64,000 bases of DNA from Clostridiales bacterium Firm_04 (GTDB lineage: Bacteria; Bacillota; Clostridia; Oscillospirales; Ruminococcaceae). Where the stretch lies: positions 1-64,000 of the forward strand of contig LVAJ01000040.1 in NCBI GenBank assembly GCA_001603005.1, read 5' to 3'. The notes under the pieces were generated by a model. That model searched no databases and was not told where the DNA came from. It saw only the letters and a list, made by a program, of their open reading frames with translations. Of this stretch, positions 26,592 to 34,988 are shown in pieces. The position numbers were made by a program, and so were the translations under genes. Within the stretch, counting starts at the first letter, position 1; each line of letters begins with the position of its first letter.

Positions 26592-27752
26592 TCAGGATTC
26601 CGCATCTGTGCCAATTGCCTGCGCGACAAATGCACGCGCACGGCTGTCCGCAGCGACCACATCCTCATAGCAGGTGAGCGGTGCGGACGGGATCTGTTCA
26701 ATTGCCTGTGTGACCAGCTCGCCGATGCGCAGGAACGGGATCTTCCGCGCGAGGAATGCGGAGACGGCTGCTTCATTGGCGCCGTTCGCGATTGCCGGTG
26801 CACTGCCGCCCATTGCGCTTGCACGGATGCAGGCGGTCAGGCAGTCGAAGGTTTCGTAATCGGGCTTTGCAAAGGTCAGCGTGCCGTAATCGGTCAGCGA
26901 GAGCGGTTTGGTCGGGCAGGGGAGCCGCTCCGGATAGAGCAGCGCATACTGGATCGGGATTTTCATATCCGGTACGCCCATTTGTCCGATCATCGAATCG
27001 TCCTGATAGACCACCGCGGAATGCAGAACGCTCTGCCGGTGTACCACGATCTCGATCTGCTCCGGCGTGAGGTCGAACAGCCAGCGCGCTTCGATAAATT
27101 CGAGTCCCTTGTTCATCAGCGTTGCCGAGTCGATCGTGATCTTGCTGCCCATGCTCCAGTTCGGATGCTTCAGCGCCTGCTCGACGGTCGTGTTGACGAG
27201 ATCCGCCTTTGTCTTTCCGAAGAACGGACCGCCGGACGCGGTCAGAATGATCTTTTTGAGCTGCTGACGCTTATTGCCCTGCAGGCACTGGAAGATCGCG
27301 GAATGCTCGCTGTCGATCGGATAGATCGGGAGATTGCGGTCTGCTGCTGCCTGCATGACGAGTGCGCCGCCCGCGACGAGCGTTTCCTTGTTTGCAAGTG
27401 CGATCGGTTTGTTTGCTTCGATCGCGGTCAGTGTCGGCAGCAGACCGACCATGCCGACCACGGAATTGAGCAGCATTTCGGTGCTCTGATGCTGTGCGAT
27501 CTCGCATAAACCGTCCATTCCTGCCAAAAGGCGGCAGCCAAGACCGGCTGCCGCTTCTTTGAGTGCGGGATATCTGGATTCATCTGCGATGCACAACAGC
27601 TCCGGGCGCAGTTCACGCGCCTGCTGCACCAGCGCATCGACCTTTGTGTTCGCAGCGAGCGCAGTGACCTTGATGCCGTGCATCTGCGCGACTTCAATGG
27701 ACTGTGTACCGATGCTGCCGGTCGATCCGAGAATTGCAACGCTGTTTGTCAT
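26592..27752 (-). CDS. dxr: 1-deoxy-D-xylulose 5-phosphate reductoisomerase
   Basis: Second step of the MEP isoprenoid pathway: DXP to MEP with NADPH and Mn/Mg. The 386-aa length is standard. The N-terminal Rossmann fold is VAILGSTGSIGTQSIEV; the metal and substrate site is in IDSEHSAIFQCLQG and in the MNKGLEFIEARWLFD helix. It precedes rseP in the operon, 15 bp behind cdsA. Confidence 0.97.
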   Translation of the reverse strand: MTNSVAILGSTGSIGTQSIEVAQMHGIKVTALAANTKVDALVQQARELRPELLCIADESRYPALKEAAAGLGCRLLAGMDGLCEIAQHQSTEMLLNSVVGMVGLLPTLTAIEANKPIALANKETLVAGGALVMQAAADRNLPIYPIDSEHSAIFQCLQGNKRQQLKKIILTASGGPFFGKTKADLVNTTVEQALKHPNWSMGSKITIDSATLMNKGLEFIEARWLFDLTPEQIEIVVHRQSVLHSAVVYQDDSMIGQMGVPDMKIPIQYALLYPERLPCPTKPLSLTDYGTLTFAKPDYETFDCLTACIRASAMGGSAPAIANGANEAAVSAFLARKIPFLRIGELVTQAIEQIPSAPLTCYEDVVAADSRARAFVAQAIGTDAES

Positions 27753-27767
27753 AGCTGAAGCTCCTTT

Positions 27768-28601
27768 TTACAGTTCAAAGAAATTGGTCGCCTGCACGAA
27801 TGCCGAGAAGAACGGCAGAACGAGCAGAACACTGTCAAAGCGGTCAAGCAGGCCGCCGTGTCCCGGCATGATATTGCCGAAATCCTTGATGCCGAGCTGA
27901 CGCTTGAGCGTGGATGCGGCAAGGTCGCCGAGCGTGCCGAGCACTGCTGTGACCATTGCGAGCATCACGACCGTAAACCAGTTCATGTGCACCGCAACAC
28001 CTTTTTTCGTCATGATGCCGAGGTAAATTGCACAGAACAGGATAAAGAAAACGATATTCGAGACAATGCCGCCGACAAAGCCCGCGATCGTTTTCTTCGG
28101 GCTGATCGCCGGACAGAGCTTCTGTTTGCCGAAGAATGTACCGATGAAATAGGCGCCGCTGTCTGCGATCCATGCGCCGCCGAGCGCGAGGATCAGATAG
28201 GCAAGCCCGTGCTGCTCATGCGCATTGTTGAGCGTGACGGCTGCTGCCATTGCGTTCGGGATGAGGAACATGCCGGCAAGTGCGCAGAACACTGTTTTTT
28301 CCGGCATTTTCTTCTGGTGGCGGACATAATCGAAGAGCACGGCGATCACAGCTGCGACGCTGAGAATGCTGCGGTATCTTGCGATCATGCCGACCTGAAT
28401 CATCGGATGCACCAGCGCGTAGATCATTGCTGCGACGGTCGTCAGATGATAGCGCAGCAGCTTGTTGACGCGCAGATATTCATAGATGAGCATGCCGGAG
28501 ATCAGTCCGGCAGCAATCGGGAGCACAATCATATTGTGCAGAGCCAGTACAAGCACAGCGATCACAACGCCGACCGCTGCAGTCATCAATCTTGTTGCCA
28601 T
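27768..28601 (-). CDS. cdsA: Phosphatidate cytidylyltransferase
   Basis: Integral membrane enzyme that makes CDP-diacylglycerol from phosphatidate and CTP, the branch point of phospholipid synthesis. About 277 aa with seven to eight TM helices. The family signature near the C-terminus is clear in RQLGIKDFGNIMPGHGGLLDRFDS, together with GGAWIADSGAYFIGTFFG and ISPKKTIAGFVGG. The start is uncertain: 28601 gives a normal N-terminus (MATRLMTAAVG), but its ribosome site is poor; an in-frame start at 28634 or 28586 is possible. Confidence 0.93.
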   Translation of the reverse strand: MATRLMTAAVGVVIAVLVLALHNMIVLPIAAGLISGMLIYEYLRVNKLLRYHLTTVAAMIYALVHPMIQVGMIARYRSILSVAAVIAVLFDYVRHQKKMPEKTVFCALAGMFLIPNAMAAAVTLNNAHEQHGLAYLILALGGAWIADSGAYFIGTFFGKQKLCPAISPKKTIAGFVGGIVSNIVFFILFCAIYLGIMTKKGVAVHMNWFTVVMLAMVTAVLGTLGDLAASTLKRQLGIKDFGNIMPGHGGLLDRFDSVLLVLPFFSAFVQATNFFEL

Positions 28602-28634
28602 ACGATATTTGCGGCAGAAAAGCCGCGCCTCCAT

Positions 28635-28825
28635 TCCAATTCAGTACGCAATTCGCAATGCGCAATCGCAAATTCCGTCTCGCGTGGCTCCGCATTGCGG
28701 ATGCGGCAGAATTGCATGATCCGTCACGGATGACGGGCACAGAACCCGCTGCGGGTTCGTATCGGTCTATGCTTATGCATCAGAGCGGCAGAATATGCCT
28801 GCTCCCGTTCTGACCGCATGACTGC
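28635..28825. other. uppS-cdsA spacer with repeat-like sequence
   Basis: A 190-bp spacer unusually long for this operon. It contains AT/GC-alternating sequence (CAATTCGCAATGCGCAATCG near 28645) and a perfect short hairpin GAACCCGC-T-GCGGGTTC (28742-28758). This may be an inserted repeat fragment; no gene is seen. Confidence 0.5.
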
Positions 28826-29554
28826 TCAAAGACCGCCGAAGCGTCTGGTTCTTCTCGCAAATTCGACAATTGCCTTGTCCAGCTCTTTGGAATCGAAATC
28901 CGGCCAGAGCGTATCGCAGAAATAAAATTCGGCATATGCGCACTGCCACAGCAGGAAGTTGGAGAGCCGCTGTTCGCCGCCCGGACGGATCATGAGATCG
29001 ACGTCCGGCATTTCTCTGGTATAGAGATGCTGCGAGATCATGTCCTCGGTGATGTCTTCCGGCTGGATCTCACCGCTCTTGACGAGCTTTGCGATTTCCT
29101 TGACGGCGCTGGTGATCTCGTGACGGGAGCCGTAATTCGCGGCGATGCCGGCAGTCATCTTCTCGAAATCATCGGTATCCTTCTGAATGTCGATGAACTG
29201 CTGCCGCAGATCGGTCTCAAAGCCGTCCTCATCGCCGAGCAGCACGAAGCGTGTGCGCAGATCGAAATGGTCGTAGGCTTCCTTCAGATACTTGCGCATC
29301 AGATCCATGAGCGCATGCACTTCATCGTCCGGACGCTTCCAGTTTTCCGTGGAAAACGCATAGAATGAGATATATTTGATGCCGATATCATTCGCATAGC
29401 GGAGCAGCTTGCGGAAGGCGAGAGCGCCCTGCACATGCCCGTAGGTACGGGGCATGCCGCGCTTTTTTGCCCATCTGCCGTTGCCGTCCATGATGATCGC
29501 GATATGCTGCGGCAGCATTTCCGCCGGAACCGGCGGCTCATGTTTTTTTGCCAT
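28826..29554 (-). CDS. uppS: Isoprenyl (undecaprenyl) diphosphate synthase
   Basis: Cis-prenyltransferase that builds the C55 lipid carrier for peptidoglycan. The 242-aa length is normal. The conserved IIMDGNGRWAKKRG with the catalytic Asp, the GHVQGA segment, YAFSTENWKRP, and the C-terminal MIRPGGEQRLSNFLLWQ are all present. Operon frr-uppS-cdsA is the common Gram-positive order. Confidence 0.97.
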   Translation of the reverse strand: MAKKHEPPVPAEMLPQHIAIIMDGNGRWAKKRGMPRTYGHVQGALAFRKLLRYANDIGIKYISFYAFSTENWKRPDDEVHALMDLMRKYLKEAYDHFDLRTRFVLLGDEDGFETDLRQQFIDIQKDTDDFEKMTAGIAANYGSRHEITSAVKEIAKLVKSGEIQPEDITEDMISQHLYTREMPDVDLMIRPGGEQRLSNFLLWQCAYAEFYFCDTLWPDFDSKELDKAIVEFARRTRRFGGL

Positions 29555-29581
29555 TGGAACAGACTCCTTATCCTTAGAATA

Positions 29582-30148
29582 TCAGAGACTCATGATCTCC
29601 TTTTCCTTTTCCGCGACGATCTTGTCGATCTCCTCGGTATAGCGGTCGGTCAGCTTCTGGGCTTTCTTTTCCGCATCTGCCTGATCGTCCTCGGTCAGCT
29701 CGGAGTCCTTTTTGAGCTTCTTGAACTTATCCAGAAGGTCACGGCGCTCGTTGCGGATCGCGACCTTTGCCTCGTCGCCGTACTTCTTCGCGGTTTTCGC
29801 GAGCTCCTTACGGCGATCCTCGGTCGGCTGCGGGAACACAAGGCGGATCGTCTTGCCGTCATCGGTCGGGGTAATGCCGAGCTCGGATGCAAGAATCGCC
29901 TTGCTGATCGGACGGATCATGGCAGGATCCCACGGGGTAATGAGGAGCATTCTGCCCTCAGAGACCGCGACCGCCGCGACCTGATTGATCGGGGTGGGCG
30001 TGCCGTAGTAATCGACCGGCACCTTGTCCAGCACAGCGGGATTCGCTCTGCCGGCACGGATCGTGCCGTACTCCTTTTGCAGACGCTCGATCACTTTTTT
30101 CATGTTCTTTTCAGCGGAATCAAGCTTTTCTTTAATGATTTCATTCAT
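29582..30148 (-). CDS. frr: Ribosome recycling factor
   Basis: Splits post-termination ribosomes together with EF-G. The 188-aa protein has the family core KVIERLQKEYGTIRAGRANPAVLDK, VDYYGTPTPINQVA and the C-terminal helix. The start at 30148 is preferred because GAGGAG lies 9 bp before it; the ATG six bases further upstream would leave no spacing. The frame upstream is not coding. Confidence 0.97.
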   Translation of the reverse strand: MNEIIKEKLDSAEKNMKKVIERLQKEYGTIRAGRANPAVLDKVPVDYYGTPTPINQVAAVAVSEGRMLLITPWDPAMIRPISKAILASELGITPTDDGKTIRLVFPQPTEDRRKELAKTAKKYGDEAKVAIRNERRDLLDKFKKLKKDSELTEDDQADAEKKAQKLTDRYTEEIDKIVAEKEKEIMSL

Positions 30149-30286
30149 TTGATTCATCTCCTCACAGACAGTTTGAACGCGGTAAAACGCGATGTTCAGA
30201 AGCTTTCGTATACTATTATAATATAAAACGCAGAAACGGGTGTTCTCCGGTGTCCGCGGTGTCCCCAATGTCCACGGTGTCGGCGT

Positions 30287-30997
30287 TTATTCCGGAACGA
30301 CGAGTGTGCCGAGGCTCTTGCCCATGCAGGCGTCGTAGATGTTGTCCGGTCTGCTGAGGTCAAAGACCAGCATGGTCATGCCGTTGTCGCGGCACATTGC
30401 AGCAGCCGTGGAGTCCATGACACCGAGCTGATTGTTGACAACCTCGGTAAAGGTCAGCTTTTCGTATTTCTTGGCATCGTCATACTTGTTCGGATCCTTG
30501 TCGTAGACGCCGTCCACCATTGTCGCCTTCATGAGAATGTCAGCCTCGATCTCCGCAGCACGGAGCGAAGCGGCGGTATCGGTGGAGAAGAACGGGTTGC
30601 CCGTTCCGCAGCCGAAGATCACGATTCTGCCCTTTTCAAAGTGCCGGATCGCACGGTTGCGGATGTACGGCTCTGCGACGCTTGCCATTGTGAGTGCGGT
30701 CTGCACGCGCACCTCGCAGCCGAGATCCTCAAGGGCATCTGCCAGCGCAAGGGCATTCATCGCGGTTGCGAGCATGCCGATGTGGTCAGCTCTGGTGCGG
30801 TCCATTGCGCCGGACGAGCGCCCGCGCCAGAAGTTGCCGCCGCCGACCACGACGCCGACCTGTACGCCTGCATCAGCGCAGCGCTTGATCGCGCGGCAGA
30901 TCGGGGTGATGACATCATAGTCAAGGCCGGTCTTTTTTGCACCGGCGAGCGCCTCGCCGCTGACCTTCAAGAGAACACGCTTGTATTTGAGTTCCAT
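30287..30997 (-). CDS. pyrH: Uridylate kinase
   Basis: Phosphorylates UMP to UDP and is GTP-activated in bacteria. The 236-aa protein shows the amino-acid kinase fold: [11 protein letters not shown] at the N-terminus, [12 protein letters not shown], the [13 protein letters not shown] helix and [17 protein letters not shown]. It starts at 30997 with GGAGG 10 bp upstream; the long upstream open frame is non-coding. First gene of a ten-gene operon ending with polC. Confidence 0.97.
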   Translation of the reverse strand: MELKYKRVLLKVSGEALAGAKKTGLDYDVITPICRAIKRCADAGVQVGVVVGGGNFWRGRSSGAMDRTRADHIGMLATAMNALALADALEDLGCEVRVQTALTMASVAEPYIRNRAIRHFEKGRIVIFGCGTGNPFFSTDTAASLRAAEIEADILMKATMVDGVYDKDPNKYDDAKKYEKLTFTEVVNNQLGVMDSTAAAMCRDNGMTMLVFDLSRPDNIYDACMGKSLGTLVVPE

Positions 30998-31031
30998 GGG
31001 AAATACCTCCGAAGTCATGATATACGATATT

Positions 31032-31060
31032 ATTATACACGATTTTTTCCATAATGTAAA
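31032..31060 (-). promoter_or_regulatory. Promoter of the pyrH-polC operon
   Basis: Minus strand: TTTACA (31055-31060), 17-bp spacer, perfect TATAAT (31032-31037), 35 bp upstream of the pyrH start. Confidence 0.85.
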
Positions 31061-31748
31061 GAGGTAAGCAGAAAAAAATCGGATTTCGGTTCCGGAAAAC
31101 GGATTTTCGTGCGCATGCCCATCCGTGCCCGCGGACGGGATTCCGGCTGAAAAACGGCGGATTTCGCGGAACGGCGCGGCTGGGCTTCGTTTCCATGCCC
31201 ATCCATGTCCCGACGGGGTATTTCTGCCCGTAATCTGCATTTTTCTGCCGGAGCGGTCATCATTTGTTTGCGGAAATTGCTTATTCCGGCACTGCGGCAG
31301 GCGGCGTTCTGTGCGGCGGGATCCCGCCTGAAACCGTACTTTTTTCGCGACAAGATAAATATTTTTTGGAATGAAAAAATTTTTTTCGATTTTCTTGCAG
31401 CGCAAATCTTGATTTTCAGAACGTGAAATTTGCCCTAAAACACAAGATGTAGTGTGCAGATTCTTGCACATGGGCTATATCTTGATTATTTGCCAATTGT
31501 GCAATCTGCTCAATTCGGATTCCGAAAAGCTGTATCGTTCTCGGCAGAGTGCTGATGCGCAAAAATGTCTGTTTTTGCCGAAAACACGCCGTTTCTGCGA
31601 TCGTTTTGTTTCGTTTCAAGTATGCCGGCACAGCCGCTTTCGCACACGAAAAACTGCGTAAAACCGTTTGATTCCGGATTCTTCAAATCGACAGAACAGG
31701 CGTTCCGGAAATGCAGCAAAACAGCCGAAAATTTCTTTTTGCGGGCGC
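31061..31748. other. Long gene-free region between the divergent pyrH and mraZ promoters
   Basis: About 690 bp without a credible gene; the short ORFs here have no family features or ribosome sites. It holds a T-rich block near 31340-31395 and, at 31440-31487, a pair of NrdR-like boxes (separate entry). Otherwise nothing recognised. Confidence 0.6.
31440..31487. promoter_or_regulatory. Pair of NrdR-box-like sites
   Basis: ACACAAGATGTAGTGT (31440-31455) matches the NrdR consensus acaCwAtATaTwGtgt at 14 of 16 positions. A second site, GGGCTATATCTTGATT (31472-31487), matches the core strongly. They are 32 bp apart, three helical turns, as is typical of NrdR operators. No ribonucleotide reductase gene is adjacent. 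Confidence 0.5.
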
Positions 31749-31777
31749 TTGACAAGCAGGGGATAATCTGGTATAAT
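31749..31777 (+). promoter_or_regulatory. mraZ (dcw cluster) promoter
   Basis: Perfect TTGACA (31749-31754), 17-bp spacer, perfect TATAAT (31772-31777). It lies about 300 bp upstream of mraZ, giving a long leader. Confidence 0.9.
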
Positions 31778-31783
31778 GAAGGG

Positions 31784-32077
31784 GCAGTAAAGGAAGCCTC
31801 AACCACTGGTTGGAATCAAATGGAACCGAAAACGACTCAATTTGCCATTCCGAACCCGTGACAAGGCACCGGAGCTGCGACTGTACAGAATGTGTAGAAG
31901 AGAAGAAATGCGAAGCAGGATGATGGTACCACCCGCGGAACGCATTCGGCATATCAGATAGAAACATATGCCGGAAAACCGGATACAGATGCGAGCGCCC
32001 GATGAGGCGCGGTATTTGTCACCGGAAATCGTTCACGGGCATCTCCCTGCGGAAGCTGAGAAGGGAGGCGCTGCATC
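31784..32077 (+). promoter_or_regulatory. Long structured 5' leader of mraZ
   Basis: About 290 nt of leader RNA with visible hairpins: CGGCATAT/ATATGCCG near 31945-31975 and CCGGATAC...GTCACCGG with an inner GAGCGCC/GGCGC stem near 31978-32027. At about 31920 a GATGGTACCACCCGCGG motif resembles a T-box sequence (TGGTACCAC), but no specifier stem or terminator could be recognised. The role is unknown. Confidence 0.45.
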
Positions 32078-32578
32078 TTGGATGGACAGACTTATATGTC
32101 AGGTAGACAGACTGTCTTAATGGATCAGCGCGGACGAATCAGCTTCCCGGCAGCTTTTCGCAATGCCATCGGCGAAGCACTTTACACCTCTCCCGATGCG
32201 GGCAACCGCGGTTTTCTGGTTGTACGCTCGGAGGCAGGCTATAAGGCGGAGCTGGGGCGCATCAGACAGGAGTTCATCGACTACGGTTACGATGACGAGG
32301 ACGTCAAAGACGAACTGCGCGATTACGGAAAGGATACGGTTCGGATCCCGCCGGATAAAAACGGCAGAATCACGATCCCGGATAATCTGATCCGCTATGC
32401 GGGCTTCTCGGATAAGGTCGTCGTTGTCGGCGTCGGCGAATACGCCGAGCTCTGGTCGGAGGAACGTCTGGTCGCTTACGAGGCAGAGCGCGAGGAGCTG
32501 AAGGCAAAGAGACGCGCAAAGAAGGACAGAGAACGCAAGGCAAGACTTGCAGCGCTTGACGCAGAGAGCGAGGGCTGA
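32078..32578 (+). CDS. mraZ: Transcriptional regulator MraZ
   Basis: DNA-binding AbrB-like regulator of the division and cell-wall cluster. The 166-aa protein holds two SpoVT/AbrB repeats: QRGRISFPAAFRNAIG (residues about 18-33) and KNGRITIPDNLIRYAG (about 96-111). The C-terminal 30 residues are very basic and longer than in most MraZ (about 142 aa). The start is uncertain: ATG at 32078 lies 14 bp after GGGAGG, with an in-frame TTG just before and an ATG at 32096. First gene of the dcw cluster; rsmH follows directly. Confidence 0.93.
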   Translation: MDGQTYMSGRQTVLMDQRGRISFPAAFRNAIGEALYTSPDAGNRGFLVVRSEAGYKAELGRIRQEFIDYGYDDEDVKDELRDYGKDTVRIPPDKNGRITIPDNLIRYAGFSDKVVVVGVGEYAELWSEERLVAYEAEREELKAKRRAKKDRERKARLAALDAESEG

Positions 32579-32579
32579 T

Positions 32580-33506
32580 ATGGCAGAGCAAGTATATCAC
32601 ATACCTGTGATGCGCGATGAGGTGCTCGAAGATCTTGCAGTCAAGCCGGACGGCATCTATCTCGACGGCACTGCGGGCGGCGGGAATCATTCCCGTGCGA
32701 TCGCGGAACGCCTGACGGAGGGCGGAAAGCTGTTTGCACTGGATCAGGATCCGGATGCGGTCGCGGAAGCCGGAAAACGGCTTGCGGGACTGCCTGCCGA
32801 GGTGATTCAGACAAACTTCACGGAGCTCGGAAACGTACTGGCGGAGCACGGCACACAGGCGGACGGCATTTTGCTGGATCTGGGTGTCAGCAGCCACGAA
32901 CTCGATGAAGGCTCCCGCGGCTTTTCGTACCACCAGGATGCCCCACTGGATATGCGGATGTCGCAGAAAGGCAGAAAGGCTGCCGATCTGGTCAATACGC
33001 TGTCCGCTGCGGAGCTGAGCGATATTCTGTTCCGGTACGGTGAGGAGAAATACGCCAGACAGATTGCGGCGCAGATCGTTTCGGCAAGAGAACAGAAACC
33101 GATCGAAACGACGCTGGAGCTCGCAGAGCTGATCAAAAAAGGCGTTCCTGCCAAAGTGCGGCGTGACAAAAATCCATGCAAAAAAAGCTTTCAGGCTTTG
33201 CGCATCGCAGTCAATGACGAATTGAACTGTCTGAGCATCGCGCTGGAGGCAGCATTTTCATCTCTCAAACCCGGCGGACGGCTGGTGATCCTGACCTTCC
33301 ACAGTCTGGAAGACCGGATCGTGAAGCAGGCGTTTGCCAAATGGTGTACAGGCTGTATCTGTCCGCCGGAATTTCCGGTCTGCGTATGCGGACACAAACC
33401 GGAGGGCAGACTGCTCCGACGGAAACCGCTGACAGCTTCCGCAGAGGAACTGGAACGGAATCCGAGAAGTCACAGCGCAAAGCTGCGGAGCATCGAAAAA
33501 CTGTAA
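32580..33506 (+). CDS. rsmH: 16S rRNA (cytosine-1402-N4) methyltransferase
   Basis: SAM-dependent methylation of 16S C1402. The 308-aa protein shows the SAM loop YLDGTAGGGNHSRAIAERL, the second motif GILLDLGVSSHELDEGSRGFSY and DAPLDMRM, then VNTLSAAELSDIL and the C-terminal TFHSLEDRIVKQAF. The ATG at 32580 overlaps the end of mraZ and fits the family N-terminus HIPVMRDEVLE. A Cys-rich stretch (CTGCICPPEFPVCVCG) near residue 265 is also seen in other clostridial RsmH. Confidence 0.97.
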   Translation: MAEQVYHIPVMRDEVLEDLAVKPDGIYLDGTAGGGNHSRAIAERLTEGGKLFALDQDPDAVAEAGKRLAGLPAEVIQTNFTELGNVLAEHGTQADGILLDLGVSSHELDEGSRGFSYHQDAPLDMRMSQKGRKAADLVNTLSAAELSDILFRYGEEKYARQIAAQIVSAREQKPIETTLELAELIKKGVPAKVRRDKNPCKKSFQALRIAVNDELNCLSIALEAAFSSLKPGGRLVILTFHSLEDRIVKQAFAKWCTGCICPPEFPVCVCGHKPEGRLLRRKPLTASAEELERNPRSHSAKLRSIEKL

Positions 33507-33674
33507 CCAGACAAGAGAAAAACAAAACGCTAACCCAAAACAAAAGAAAGAACAATCACCGGTAACTGCACAAAACGAGTGTGGACGTTGCTGCGCATGA
33601 CCGGCTGCGAACATAAAAAGAAACAGCAGCCGGTCGGACGCAGCGGTCCTTGTTTGACAGGGAGGTGACCACGG

Positions 33675-34559
33675 ATGACCGAGGACTACTTTTCCTCTGT
33701 AACCGACTTTGCGTCGTCCCCGGACCGTGAGGGCAGGATGAGCTCGAATGAGCGCAGACTGCGGACACTGCGGAATCTGGCAATGAGCAATGCTTCCAAA
33801 GCGAGAAGAAGAAAACGGAAGCAGGCTGGTGACGCAGCCAGAAGACTGACAGAAGCAGAACGGAAAATGCGCGAGCAGGCGCGGATCCTTGAGGAACGCG
33901 AAATGCGGCGCGAGCTGTCCGAACAAAACCGGCAGCATGCGGCTGCGGAGCAGCGGGCGGCAGATGAAGCCAAAGCTGCAAAGCGCAGACCGATCCTGAC
34001 TGCAACTGACAGCAACGACATCAACATTGATATTCCGACAGGGGATAAGCCTGAAAAAACAAAAAAGACCGCTTCTTCCCCGAATCCCAAAAAGAAAAAG
34101 AAGACAAAGAAACAAAACAGCCAAACAGAATCCAGAACCGCAAAGGGCGGTCGGTATTCCAGCTCCGAGAGCAGTACCGGCACGTATCAGAACCGGATTA
34201 CAGCAGGCGGTGCCGTTACACTTGGCATCCTGACCGGCGTTCTGATCGGTACCGTGATCTACGGACGCGTGCAGACGAACGAGATCTATACAAAGATCGC
34301 GGCGCTGCAAACGGAATATGACGACCTGACTGCGAAAAATATCAGCATGAGATCCGAAATGGAAGGCAAAATGACCGTCAAGAACATTGAGGATTATGCC
34401 AAGGACGAGCTCAAGCTGCAGCCGCTGAACCAGTCGCAGATCACGTACATTCAGCTTCAGACAGAGGATGAAGTTGTGATCACGGAGCCGGAGGACAACC
34501 TGTTCGTCCGGATCAACGACAAGCTGGTCAGCATCTGGGAATATTTGCGCGGCAAATAA
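33675..34559 (+). CDS. ftsL: FtsL-like septum protein with long cytoplasmic tail
   Basis: Bitopic divisome protein by position and topology: a 175-residue, very basic and charged N-terminal part (arginine and lysine runs at 44-50 and 137-146), one TM helix (about 177-197), and a short extracytoplasmic coiled coil (KIAALQTEYDDLTAKNISMRSEMEG) with the FtsL/DivIC-type ending IEDYAKDELKLQPLNQSQITYI. FtsL of model species has about 30-60 cytoplasmic residues, so the tail is greatly expanded. GGGAGGTGA lies before the ATG. Located between rsmH and ftsI, as is FtsL elsewhere. Confidence 0.8.
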   Translation: MTEDYFSSVTDFASSPDREGRMSSNERRLRTLRNLAMSNASKARRRKRKQAGDAARRLTEAERKMREQARILEEREMRRELSEQNRQHAAAEQRAADEAKAAKRRPILTATDSNDINIDIPTGDKPEKTKKTASSPNPKKKKKTKKQNSQTESRTAKGGRYSSSESSTGTYQNRITAGGAVTLGILTGVLIGTVIYGRVQTNEIYTKIAALQTEYDDLTAKNISMRSEMEGKMTVKNIEDYAKDELKLQPLNQSQITYIQLQTEDEVVITEPEDNLFVRINDKLVSIWEYLRGK

Positions 34560-34988
34560 CATAAGCATGTAACCGGAGCAAATACTCCGGTGCAGATAGC
34601 AGACAACAGATATACGGCAGCAGCCGGAAAATGAGATCAATCAGAAATGTGTAGAGCAAAAGAACGGAGCGTCAGGACGCGGGAACAGAAAAACAATCCT
34701 GCGCCGGCGCAGCGGCTTTCGGCGCATCGTCCGGAAACGGGCGATGCGTCGGAACGGCTGTGCGGCTCCGCTCTGCAAAAACCAGAAACAAAAATCAGGT
34801 GAGCAGAAAAACGGTTCGGAACACAAAAGGAACCGGATTGGAGCGGATGCGCAGCGGACAGCTGGTGATCCCGAACAAGCACCATGCTTGCCTGCGCGTG
34901 AAGTCAGGCGGGGGCATCGGGTATGCTTTCCGCCTTTATTTTTGCCTATTCGCGGTGAACGGTATGAGCCTGAGGAAGGGGTGAATCC
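34560..34988 (+). other. 430-bp spacer before ftsI, possible leader
   Basis: No credible gene. ACCGGAG/CTCCGGT (34572-34591) is a short perfect hairpin. Near the end, AGGCGG (34906-34911) can pair with CCGCCT (34930-34935) around the inner stem GCAT/ATGC, followed by TTATTTTT: an attenuator-like terminator about 50 bp before the ftsI start. No riboswitch core was recognised. Confidence 0.4.

Noticed and set aside
31905-31960. T-box riboswitch in the mraZ leader
   Set aside because: The TGGTACCACC motif is T-box-like, but no specifier stem, stem I motifs or terminator were found, and regulation of a division cluster by tRNA charging would be odd. Kept only as an unexplained leader.
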